A DNA stretch of 64,000 nucleotides from Streptomyces sp. NBC_00775 (GTDB taxonomy: Bacteria; Actinomycetota; Actinomycetes; Streptomycetales; Streptomycetaceae): positions 1 through 64,000 of the forward strand of contig NZ_CP108938.1 in assembly GCF_036347135.1 (NCBI RefSeq). The letters are read 5' to 3'. The position numbers were made by a program, and so were the translations under genes. Under the pieces are notes generated by a model, which had not been told where the DNA came from, ran no database searches, and saw nothing but the letters and a program-made list of their open reading frames with translations. Within the stretch, counting starts at the first letter, position 1, and each line of letters begins with the position of its first letter. This document shows, in pieces, positions 34,755 through 42,700 of this stretch.

Positions 34755-36337
34755 TCGGTGTCCTGGGGCTTGGGGTCGGGCAGGGGTTTGGTCCAGCGGG
34801 TGGAGGAGGGTGTGGGCCGGTTGAGGAGGTCGGGCCGGGCCTCGATGTGCAGGTCTGCTTCCGGTGTCTGCAACTGACGTAGCTGTGCGGCTGCTTGGCT
34901 GGCGGTGAGCCGGTTGAGGGGCTCGGGTGTGGCGGCGACGCTGGTGGCGGCGTAGCGGGGTTTGGCGTTCTTGCGGGCGCGGCGGGCTTTGGCGGCGTAG
35001 CGGTCGGCTTCGCGCTGGCGGGCGTTGCGCAGTGCGCGGGCTTGGCGGGGGCTCATCTCGTCGCTGCGGAAGGCGGGGCCGCGGTAGGTGAGGGTGTCGG
35101 CGTCGTAGAGCTCGACGCGGTGGTAGTGGTGGGGTTCGTGGCGCAGGCGGACCATCTCGCCTGCGCTGCCGTGGCCGTGCATCCATTCGCCGACGTAGTA
35201 GGCGCTGTTCCAGCGGACGCCCTTGCTGGTGATTTTCAGGGGTGGCCCGGCGTCGTTGAGGGTGTAGGTGTGCAGGTCGCCGGGGTCGAGGGTGTCGATG
35301 GGGGTGAGGTCGGCGTGCCAGGCCTGGGCGGGGGTGCGCCGGTGGAGGCGGGCGATGGTGTGGTCGTTGTTCCACCAGTCCACCCAGTCGAGGACGACGG
35401 TGACGAAGGTTTCGTAGTCGAGGAGTTCGTTAAGGGCCCACAGGGGCTGTCCGCGGCGGTCGCGGCGGCTTCGGGGGGTGTGGGCGTAGCCGGGCAGGCC
35501 CTTGAACAGCATGTGCTTGGCGGCGCCGTTGATGGCTTCGACGGTGCCTTTGAGGTGGGGGCTGTAGGGCGGCAGGACGATCAGTTCGGTGCCGAACTTC
35601 TGGAAGGCCTCGGCTACGCACTTGCCCAGGAAGTCACGGCCGCGGTCGACTCTCACCTTGCGGGGGATGCCGCCGAAGGGCCGGTGGTGATCGGTGCAGA
35701 GGATGGCGTCGCGGGCGGCGGCCAGGATGGCGTCCTGGCTGGGCTGGTGGGGGGTGATGGCCAGGCCGCAGATGACGGCGGTGGCGTGGTCGATGAACCA
35801 GGTGATCCACGGTTTGCTGCGGTGTCCGTCGACGTTGACGAAGACGCTGGCTTCGACGTGGTCGGTCTCCCAGACGTCGTTGCGGTTGCCGTGCGGGCGT
35901 AGGGCGTGGACGTCGTGTCGGCGGCGGCCTGCTTCGCCGTTCTTGAGGGCGGCGCGCTGCCCGGCGCTGAGTTCGCGGTTGACGGCGCGGTAGAAGGTGG
36001 CCTGGGAGGCCCGGGGCGGGGTGCCGAGGTGGCCGTCGGCGACGAGTGCGAGGTAGGCGCTCGCCACGTTGCCGTGCCATTGGGCCAGGGCTTCGTGCAT
36101 GGCCGGGGTGAGGGTGAAGTGGCGACGGCCTTGGGGGGTGTAGGTGCCGTTGTGGGCGCCGGCGTTGTCCATCCAGCGTCGCACGGTGCGCCAGTGGACG
36201 GTGAAGGCGTCGGCGATGGTGCGTACGTCGTGGTGGGTCAGGCGTTCGGTGTCGCGCAGACGCAGCAGGCGGCGGACCGCGGCGGCGCGGAGGGAGGTGG
36301 TGTCGTAGGGGCCGTCGGGTGAGGGCGTGGCGGGCAC
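34751..36337 (-). CDS. TnsB/TniA-like DDE (rve) transposase
   Basis: Encodes 528 residues from a GTG. N-terminal helix-turn-helix segments (RDTERLTHHDVRTIADAFTV, then HWRTVRRWMDNAG) are followed by an rve integrase core: D159 in VWETDHVEA, D231 in VRVDRGRDFLG, E267 in SPHLKGTVEAING. The D-35-E spacing is standard. A C-terminal beta-barrel-like domain (LKITSKGVRWNSAYYVG) and basic tail follow, as in MuA/TniA/TnsB. It begins 40 bases after the cas6e stop on the same strand and overlaps the ATPase gene, so it is positioned like a gene of the Cascade operon, where cas1-cas2 are normally found. No TnsA-like endonuclease is adjacent, so transposition would be replicative unless provided elsewhere. 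Confidence 0.85.
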   Translation of the reverse strand: MPATPSPDGPYDTTSLRAAAVRRLLRLRDTERLTHHDVRTIADAFTVHWRTVRRWMDNAGAHNGTYTPQGRRHFTLTPAMHEALAQWHGNVASAYLALVADGHLGTPPRASQATFYRAVNRELSAGQRAALKNGEAGRRRHDVHALRPHGNRNDVWETDHVEASVFVNVDGHRSKPWITWFIDHATAVICGLAITPHQPSQDAILAAARDAILCTDHHRPFGGIPRKVRVDRGRDFLGKCVAEAFQKFGTELIVLPPYSPHLKGTVEAINGAAKHMLFKGLPGYAHTPRSRRDRRGQPLWALNELLDYETFVTVVLDWVDWWNNDHTIARLHRRTPAQAWHADLTPIDTLDPGDLHTYTLNDAGPPLKITSKGVRWNSAYYVGEWMHGHGSAGEMVRLRHEPHHYHRVELYDADTLTYRGPAFRSDEMSPRQARALRNARQREADRYAAKARRARKNAKPRYAATSVAATPEPLNRLTASQAAAQLRQLQTPEADLHIEARPDLLNRPTPSSTRWTKPLPDPKPQDTE

Positions 36338-36377
36338 GGGGTCCGGGATCTTCCTTGGGGTGGTGGGTGGGGGTGGG

Positions 36378-37088
36378 TCAGGCGGGGGCGAGGGAGAGCA
36401 GGCCGGCGCCGTAGGGCTTGCCGCGGCCGATGCCGGTGAGTACGGCGTGGCGCAGTTGGTCGGGGTCGGTGATGGTGGCGAGGCCGTCGAAGCGGGTCAG
36501 TGCGTGCCGGAAGACGTCTGGTTGCTTGTCGCCGCCGTGCTGTCTGGTGACGGGGTGGCGGGATCGGCGTACAGGGGTGAGGGCGGTGCTGTGCAGGGCG
36601 AGTCCTGCGTGGGTGGCTTTGCGCTTCCACCAGGTGAGGGCGTCGTCGCCGTGCAGGGGTACGTCTGTGTGGCGGGGTTTGGTCTCGGTGTCGAAGAAGG
36701 GGTCGCTGTCGGTGCATTGGCGGCGGGCGCTGGCGTTGGCGGTGATGCGGTAGCGCACGCGTCGGCCGGGGGTGAGGGCCGTCAGCATGGGGGTGAGGTC
36801 ACGGGTTTCGGCGCTGCCGTAGGTGGCGGGCAGGCGGGTGAGGTCGGGCGGCAGCTGGGACTGGACGAGCAGGGTGGGCGGGGTGTGGCGGGTGGCGTGT
36901 TCGAGGCGGAAGAGCAGTCCGGCCTGCTGGCGGGGGTGTTCGCCCAGTCCTTCGGGGGCCAGCAGCATGATCGTCTTGTGCAGGCTGCCCGGGTGGGCCA
37001 GGTCGCGGCGGACGTCGGGGTTGCGGAGGTTGAGGTGGATGCGGATCAGGGTTGTTGTGCTGGTGTCGGGTTCGGTCTGAAGGCTCAT
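36378..37088 (-). CDS. cas6e: Cas6e (Cse3) crRNA endoribonuclease
   Basis: Encodes 236 residues; its ATG overlaps the cas5e stop (ATGA). It starts IRIHLNLRNPDVRRDLAHPG with LHKTIMLLAPEGLG, the typical Cse3 opening, whose His (LH) is the likely catalytic residue. RVRYRITANASARRQ is the second conserved strand. The C-terminus GIGRGKPYGAGLLSLAPA is the glycine-rich RAMP loop of Cas6e. It processes the palindromic type I-E repeats found at 45-50 kb. In usual I-E loci cas1 and cas2 follow; here a transposase gene follows after 40 bases. Confidence 0.9.
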   Translation of the reverse strand: MSLQTEPDTSTTTLIRIHLNLRNPDVRRDLAHPGSLHKTIMLLAPEGLGEHPRQQAGLLFRLEHATRHTPPTLLVQSQLPPDLTRLPATYGSAETRDLTPMLTALTPGRRVRYRITANASARRQCTDSDPFFDTETKPRHTDVPLHGDDALTWWKRKATHAGLALHSTALTPVRRSRHPVTRQHGGDKQPDVFRHALTRFDGLATITDPDQLRHAVLTGIGRGKPYGAGLLSLAPA

Positions 37089-37876
37089 CGGGGGGTGTCC
37101 TGCTGGATGTAGGCGGCCAGGGCGTTGATCGTGGGCTGGGCGGCGTACAGGGTGGCGGGCAGCTGTTCGGTGGTGCGCCAGACCCGGCGGGTGTGGTGGA
37201 AGCGCCGGGTGGGGGTGAAGTCGACGGGTACGTCGGCGAGTTCGCGGTGCACGTTGGCGGCAGGGGTGTGCACAGGCGGGTGCTCCCAGACGAAGTCGGC
37301 CGGCACGGTGTCCTGTTCGGGGCGGGGTGGGGCGGGAAGGCTGAGCGGGGCCCGGGTCAGGAGTTCGTGGACGGGGTCGGGATGCGGGCCGCGCAGGACG
37401 AGGGGTTCGTCGGGGGCACAGGCGCGGCGCCCCAGGTAGGGGGCGAAGGCGGGCTGCTCCAGGCGGCTGGTGATCTTTTCCAGGAGCGGGTCGGGTCCTT
37501 GGACGGCGACGGTGAAGACGGCGTCGGCCAGGTAGACGCGGTGGCTGATGAAGGTGGATGCCTTCTGGCTGCGGTAGTTGCCGCTGCTGGTAGACAGGCC
37601 CTGTTTGTGGGGGCGGCCTCCGCCGGCGGTGTGGTAATCGGTGTGGCGGTGGCCGGGTCGGTCGATGCGGACGGTGAAGCGCAGGTCGGCGTAGGGGACA
37701 GTCCCGGTGGCCGGGTCGGGTGTCAGGGCCTGTTCGCGAGGGCGGCCGTCGGCGGCGGCGAACAGGCCGATGAGGGCGGAGCGGGTGGGGAAGGCGACGG
37801 TGTCGCGGTAGCGGAAGGCGGCGTGTTCTCCGAAGGCCATGAGCGGGGCGGCCAGGCGCAGCAGGATGCCGTTCAT
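37085..37876 (-). CDS. cas5e: Cas5e (CasD) subunit of type I-E Cascade
   Basis: Encodes 263 residues from an ATG overlapping the cas7e stop by four bases; the long open frame beyond it is antisense noise. The N-terminus ILLRLAAPLMAFGEHAAFRY, then TVAFPTRSALIGLFAAADGR, is the Cas5e pattern (strand, then P-T-x-S-x-x-x-G-L). YRSQKASTFISHRVYLADAV and PYLGRRACAPDEPL are typical of CasD. The protein holds the crRNA 5' handle and contacts Cas8e. Confidence 0.9.
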   Translation of the reverse strand: MNGILLRLAAPLMAFGEHAAFRYRDTVAFPTRSALIGLFAAADGRPREQALTPDPATGTVPYADLRFTVRIDRPGHRHTDYHTAGGGRPHKQGLSTSSGNYRSQKASTFISHRVYLADAVFTVAVQGPDPLLEKITSRLEQPAFAPYLGRRACAPDEPLVLRGPHPDPVHELLTRAPLSLPAPPRPEQDTVPADFVWEHPPVHTPAANVHRELADVPVDFTPTRRFHHTRRVWRTTEQLPATLYAAQPTINALAAYIQQDTPR

Positions 37877-39075
37877 GCGGCCGACCGTGAGGGGGACGGC
37901 TGGGCGGCGGCTTTGGTGAGGGCGTCGGTCAGGTCCTGGAAGGAGGTGTGGGCGGTACCGATGTGGTCGACGGGGGTGTCTTGCAGGGTGGCGTAGCCAT
38001 GGGTGATGCGGCGGCGGTCGCCCAGTAGCCGGTTGAGGGCGTCGGCGTGCTGGGACAGTGCGTGGACGGCGGGCTGGGTGTGGCCGCCGCCGCGAGCGTG
38101 TTTGACGGGCTGTTCGAAGGCGGCGGCGTAGGAGACCGGGCGGCGGTCGCGGATGGCGTAGTGGACCAGGTGGGGCAGGGTGTGCGGGGCGGTGGAGGTC
38201 TTCTTCGCCTGGGGCAGGGCTTCGATGAACGCCTCGGTGAACAGGGCCAGTAGGCACAGGGCCTGGTCGTCGTCGCCGTCCAGATTGCGGGTGAGTTCGG
38301 TGAGGTTGACGGTGGCGTAGCGGTAGAGGATGCCAGTGGTGAAGAAGCCGGTCTGCAGGTGCGCGCTGCCGGTGTCGTGCGGGGCGGCCCAGTCCTCGAC
38401 GGCGGTGAAGTAGTCGGGCTGCGGGTCGCTTTGATGGACGGTGAAGGCGTGGGCCATCTGCACGGCGCCGTCCACGTGGGCGCCGGGGAGCTCGGCGAGC
38501 ATGCGGCCGAACAGGTTGATGGTGGCCGTCCGTCGCTTGATGAGGGATGCGACCGTGCGGGTGGGCAGGACGGCGGGCACGGTGCTGTCCTTGGGCTTTT
38601 TGCGGCCGCCCTTGGACTCGGCGGCAGCGGCGACCGCTTGGGTGCGGGCCTCTTCCAGCTGCGGTCGGTGTTCCTGGCACAGGTCGACCATGTCGGAGAG
38701 GGTGTCGCGCGGCAGGTAGAGGAGGGCGGAGGTGATGCCGCCTTGGTTTTCTTCGGTCTTCAGGCCCTCTCTGCTGGCTGAGCGGGCGATCTGGGCGCCG
38801 GCGAAGGCGGCCAGCTCCGCCGGCCAGCCGGTCTCGCTCAGGGCGTCGGCCACGCGCAGGGGAAGCATGCGGGTGCGGGCGGCGTGTTCGTCGAGTTCCT
38901 CCTCCAGCATGAGGCGGATGGCCCGCTTCCAGGCCTGCGAGGAGACCATCCCTCTGACGGCGCCGCCCAGCAGCAGTGTCTTGGGCTCGTCGTCCTCCCC
39001 TCGGTTGAGCAGCGAGGCGGGTACCGGGTGCAGGGCGTGCAGGTCGATGTAGCGGGCGGGTGCGTAGGGGGTCAT
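37873..39075 (-). CDS. cas7e: Cas7e (Cse4/CasC) backbone subunit
   Basis: Encodes 400 residues. The opening YIDLHALHPVPASLLNRGED followed by GGAVRGMVSSQAWKRAIRLM is diagnostic of Cse4 (S-Q-x-x-K-R-A-x-R). QTGFFTTGILYRYATVNL and YAAAFEQPVKH appear in the expected order. Six copies normally coat the crRNA. The start ATG is placed one base after the cse2 stop. Length is close to other actinobacterial Cse4 proteins. No truncation or missing core motif was noted. Confidence 0.92.
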   Translation of the reverse strand: MTPYAPARYIDLHALHPVPASLLNRGEDDEPKTLLLGGAVRGMVSSQAWKRAIRLMLEEELDEHAARTRMLPLRVADALSETGWPAELAAFAGAQIARSASREGLKTEENQGGITSALLYLPRDTLSDMVDLCQEHRPQLEEARTQAVAAAAESKGGRKKPKDSTVPAVLPTRTVASLIKRRTATINLFGRMLAELPGAHVDGAVQMAHAFTVHQSDPQPDYFTAVEDWAAPHDTGSAHLQTGFFTTGILYRYATVNLTELTRNLDGDDDQALCLLALFTEAFIEALPQAKKTSTAPHTLPHLVHYAIRDRRPVSYAAAFEQPVKHARGGGHTQPAVHALSQHADALNRLLGDRRRITHGYATLQDTPVDHIGTAHTSFQDLTDALTKAAAQPSPSRSAA

Positions 39076-39076
39076 G

Positions 39077-39787
39077 TCAGTCTTCCTGGGACGCGAGGCG
39101 GTCGAGGGTCTGGAAGTAGGAATCGCGCCAGCGGGCGGCGGTGTGCAACCGGTCGTCGTCCCACCAGGCCAGGTCTTCCAGCAGGACGGCGAAGTCGAGG
39201 CGGGCGGCATGACGGCTGCTCAGGTGGGCGGCCAGGGTCCACAGCCGGGGGTGCAGCAGCGGGGTGGACAGCCGGGTGAGGGTTTTGACGCGGTCGTCCA
39301 TGCGGGGTTGTTTGAAGCCGTGGCGGCCCACGGCGAGGGCCAGAGTGGTACCGAGATTCGGGCGGGCCCGCCAGTGCGGTCCGGGTGTCTTCTGCCCTGG
39401 TGCGGGATCGTCTGCCGCCGTGGCGCCCGGGGCGGGCGCCCGGAGCGGTTCCTGCCGCTGGGAGGCGTTCTCGATGTCCGGCAGAAGCGGATCGTCGGCT
39501 GGGCCGTCGGGGGCGGGGTGAGCGGACTCCGGGGTGTAGGGGCCGTCTTCGTGGGCGAGGTGGCGCTGCATGGCGATGAGGCTGGCGACGGTGTAGTGCG
39601 CGCGGCGGGCACCGAAGCGGGCGGTCCGGGCGGAGAGGTATTTCTGCATCCGCTCGCATTCTTCGACGGGGCGTCCCCGGCCGGAGGCGAGGTCGGCTCG
39701 GACGCCGTTGAGGGAGCACAGCTCGATGACCTCGGCGACGAAGTCGTCGTAGTGGGCGCGGCGTTGCGCGGTGGTGAGCGTGGGCAA
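39077..39787 (-). CDS. cse2: Cse2 (Cas11e, CasB) small subunit
   Basis: Encodes 236 residues from a TTG with GAGGAA about 10 bases upstream; no better start exists before the helical N-terminus PTLTTAQRRAHYDDFVAEVI. The protein is all-alpha, with ARRAHYTVASLIAMQRHLAH in the middle and a C-terminal TRLSTPLLHPRLWTLAAHLS, ending RLASQED. Cse2 forms the Cascade belly that holds the non-target strand. A Pro/Ala-rich linker (about 90-135) makes it longer than E. coli CasB (160), as is common in Streptomyces. Confidence 0.85.
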   Translation of the reverse strand: MPTLTTAQRRAHYDDFVAEVIELCSLNGVRADLASGRGRPVEECERMQKYLSARTARFGARRAHYTVASLIAMQRHLAHEDGPYTPESAHPAPDGPADDPLLPDIENASQRQEPLRAPAPGATAADDPAPGQKTPGPHWRARPNLGTTLALAVGRHGFKQPRMDDRVKTLTRLSTPLLHPRLWTLAAHLSSRHAARLDFAVLLEDLAWWDDDRLHTAARWRDSYFQTLDRLASQED

Positions 39788-39843
39788 AGGGGAGTTCCTC
39801 GGTGCGGAGGGCGTCTGGTGAAGGCGGTGGCCGGCAGGGGGTG

Positions 39844-41397
39844 TCAGGAGGTGCGGCGGGGGGTGGGGTGCGGCGGGCGGCGCAGTTCGGTTACCGCTGC
39901 GGCGACCGCGCGGGCGGTGAGGAAGTGCTGGGTGATCGCCGGGCGGGTGACGTCTTGCAGCACGGCGACGGCCTCGGCGGCGAACGCTGCCCGTGCGTTG
40001 TGGTCGGGGTGCTCGAGCAGGCGCCAGAAGACGGTCTCGGCGCGGGGCCAGTACGCGGCGCGGGCTTGCTTCGTCCATGCAGGCAGCCGTTTGGGGGGTC
40101 TGGAGCTGCGGTGGGTTGCGGTGGAGGGTGTGGTGACGGTGCGCCAGGCCTGGCGGGAGACCTCGTCCAGGCGTGTGCCGATGTCTTCGGCCGCGATCCG
40201 GCATTCGGCGATCCTCTCCGCGGTGTCCGGGTCGTGTTCCTGTGTCCAGGGCCAGATCGGCGGGGTCAGGGCCGTGTACCAGGTGCGGTTGTTGGTCCGG
40301 CCTTCCTGGTCAAAGCCGTGGACGCGGACACGGAGGCGGGCGCGCAGGTCGGGGGGCAGGTCGTTGAGAGTGGTGAAGGCGTCGGGGCGTTGGACGGTGG
40401 AGGTTTCGTCGCCGGCGAGCAGGAGGGCGTCCAGGTCGCGCCACAGGGCGCGGTCGGCGTCCGCGCGGCGGGGCTTGTGGCGTTCATTGACGGGTTTGTT
40501 CGTGTCGAGGTGGTGGATGAGGAACGGGTCTGTGGCGAGGAGTTTGGTCTCGGTCGCCCAGGTCACGTAGGCGTCGGTGACCTGTCGGCCGTCTGCGGAG
40601 GGGATCAGGAGGAGGGCGTGGCAGGAGCGGCCGGTCAGCAGCCGGCCCGGCCAGGTCACTGCGGGCGGCGGTGCCAGTGGGTCCGGCAGTTCGGGTTCTT
40701 CCCACGGGCACCGGTCTGTTGCGTCGGGCCAGTGGTCGGCGGGTTTGGGCAGGCCCGCGAGGAGCGTTTCGTACAGGGTGCGGCCCAGGGGGTGGAAGGA
40801 GAGGGTGGAGCGTAAGGGGCCGGCCGTTGCGTTGCCGAGGCGCCGGTCTCCGATGGCGCGCACGGAGCATGTGCCGGAAGCGCCGTAGTAGTGGTGGATG
40901 AGCAGGTGCCACAGTGCCTGTGCGCTGGGGACGGGCTGCGGGTCGGTGTCGGTGTGTGGGCTCAGCCAGGCCAGGTTGTTGCCCTCTGGGCGGCCGAAGA
41001 CCAGTTTGTTGACTCCGGCCCGGTCTTTGCACTGCACGGCCAGCCTGGGGTCTTGCAGGAAGGGCCGTGCGGGATCGAACAGGTCCCAGGTGTGCTTCTC
41101 GAAGTAGCCGTGGATCGCGTCGGCGTCGAAGCCGTCGGGTTCCTTCAGCAGCGCGCGGCGGCGGGCGGCCCACTCCCCCACGCCCATCTCCGGATCGTCC
41201 AGCCCCGTCGTGCGGGCCACGATCGCGATCAGCAGGCGCAGCACCGCGGAGGCTGCCGGTGGCAGGGGCAGTGCCAGATCCTCGATTTCGTGGGCGCGCA
41301 GCAGCAGCTCGCGCCATCCCAGGTATTCCTGGTGCCCGTCGAGGAACAGGGCGGGAATACAGGGCTCTTTGTCCGTTGGGTATAACGGCGCAGGCAC
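39844..41397 (-). CDS. cas8e: Cas8e (Cse1/CasA) large subunit
   Basis: Encodes 517 residues from a GTG with GGAG 8-11 bases upstream; the frame is open to a TTG at 41493. The N-terminal motif EPCIPALFLDGHQEYLGW corresponds to the usual EPWIPV...DG of Cse1, with Cys in place of Trp. RELLLRAHEIEDLALPLPPA, then FDPARPFLQDPRL and ALWHLLIHHYYGASGTCS follow in the normal order, and WPWTQEHD lies in the C-terminal half. Cas8e recognises PAM and recruits Cas3. It lies 56 bases before cse2. About 500 bases separate it from cas3, unusually far. Confidence 0.85.
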   Translation of the reverse strand: MPAPLYPTDKEPCIPALFLDGHQEYLGWRELLLRAHEIEDLALPLPPAASAVLRLLIAIVARTTGLDDPEMGVGEWAARRRALLKEPDGFDADAIHGYFEKHTWDLFDPARPFLQDPRLAVQCKDRAGVNKLVFGRPEGNNLAWLSPHTDTDPQPVPSAQALWHLLIHHYYGASGTCSVRAIGDRRLGNATAGPLRSTLSFHPLGRTLYETLLAGLPKPADHWPDATDRCPWEEPELPDPLAPPPAVTWPGRLLTGRSCHALLLIPSADGRQVTDAYVTWATETKLLATDPFLIHHLDTNKPVNERHKPRRADADRALWRDLDALLLAGDETSTVQRPDAFTTLNDLPPDLRARLRVRVHGFDQEGRTNNRTWYTALTPPIWPWTQEHDPDTAERIAECRIAAEDIGTRLDEVSRQAWRTVTTPSTATHRSSRPPKRLPAWTKQARAAYWPRAETVFWRLLEHPDHNARAAFAAEAVAVLQDVTRPAITQHFLTARAVAAAVTELRRPPHPTPRRTS

Positions 41398-41892
41398 AGA
41401 GGCGCTCCAAATGCCGGGCAGAAGAAATGGCGGGAACGGTGAGGGAGAGGGTTTCCCTGTCAGTACTGGGGCTGGTCCGTCGTGTGACGGCAACCAGGCA
41501 GCAGCAGAAGGCCGCCGGTCCGGTAAGGATGCAGGCGACGGTCAAGTCGCGCCCAGGAGACCGGAGTTGCCGCCGGTAGAGCACCAGGGGGTGCGGTGCT
41601 TACCAACGCGGCAGCGCAGGAGGGAATGCGTGACGACGGGTTCAAACGTGCGCCCCGTTGCCACATTTCCATATTAGCCAGCGCCGACAGTTCTCCGAAC
41701 CACACCGTTCACCTTTTAATTACCGGCGGGTCCACCTCTTTTGAGTCGTCATCACCGGCTCAAGAGCGCAACTTGCCTGGCTCCGTGCGCACTTGACCGC
41801 ACGTGCTTTCGCAGAACGGGGCGGACGGGGTGGGACGTCCAGGTCAGCTGTCTGGCAGAGACGACACATTCGCACGGCCGGCGACGAGGCAT
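41398..41892. other. Gap between cas3 and cas8e
   Basis: No recognisable gene. An AT-rich patch (CCATATTAGCC, then CACCTTTTAATTACCGG, about 41670-41730) is unusual here and could be a promoter for cas8e and the following genes, which would let Cascade and the transposase genes be expressed without cas3. Confidence 0.4.
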
Positions 41893-42700
41893 TCATTCCC
41901 TGCCGTGAACCAGTCCCAGCACGGGGTCGAGGCGCAGAGTGTGGCGGCCGAAGCGCACGGCCTCGTGGGGGTGGGCGGCGGTGTGCGGCAGCAGCACCAG
42001 GTCTGCGAGCAGGGCGTGCTTCTGCCAGGCCGTGGGGGCGTGATGTTCGCGGCGCAGGTCGGCGACCCAGGCGGCGGGAACGGGCAGGGTGTGCCGCAGG
42101 ATGGTGCGGATCTGCGCGAGGGTCGGCTCCCGGTCCAGGGAGAGCAGCTGGGCGCCGTCCGCATCGAGGGCGAAGCGGCCGGCCGGGGTGCGGTAGAGGG
42201 GCAGGAGGCGGCGGGGCATGATGCCCAGGCGGGTGGCGGCGTCGCGGGCGTTAAGGCGCTGTCGGTGCAGGTCGGCCAGCGCGAGCGTGTGTCGTTGGGT
42301 GGGGATGAGGTGCAGGGCGCTGCGGTGTTCCTCGACGCGGCGTCGGGTCTGATAGGCGCGGTAGCGGTGTTCGAGGGCGGGTGCGGTGCGGGCGAGGTCT
42401 TCGGCGTCGCCATGCACGGTTTCGACCAGGTGGTGGACGTCGTCGGGCAGGTTGAGCGTGAGGGTGCCCTCGGGCTGGCGGGCCAGGTAGGCGGCGGTGG
42501 CGTGGGGCAGGAAGGGAGGGTCCAGGGTGCGCCAGGCGGCCGGGAGGAGCGTGTCGCCCTCATGGCCGGTGGGCTGCAGGACGATCAGCCGGGCGTGCGT
42601 GCGCCGGCGCAGCCAGGCGGGTCTGCGGCTGGACGCGGGGCCCCACAGGTGCTCGAAGCGCCAGAGGCGGCCCAGGCGTTGCAGGAGGGTGTGCAGGGGG
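41893..42700 (-). pseudogene. cas3: Out-of-frame C-terminal part of cas3e
   Basis: After the frameshift at the G5/C5 run (42696-42700) the correct Cas3 sequence continues in another frame: LHTLLQRLGRLWRFEHLWGP (helicase motif VI, Q-R-x-G-R), then ARLIVLQPTGHEGDTLLP, ...VHHLVETVHGDAEDLARTAP and a C-terminal domain ending LDPVLGLVHGRE at 41893. It belongs to the gene at 42585-44774 and would not be translated in register unless frameshifting occurs. Confidence 0.8.
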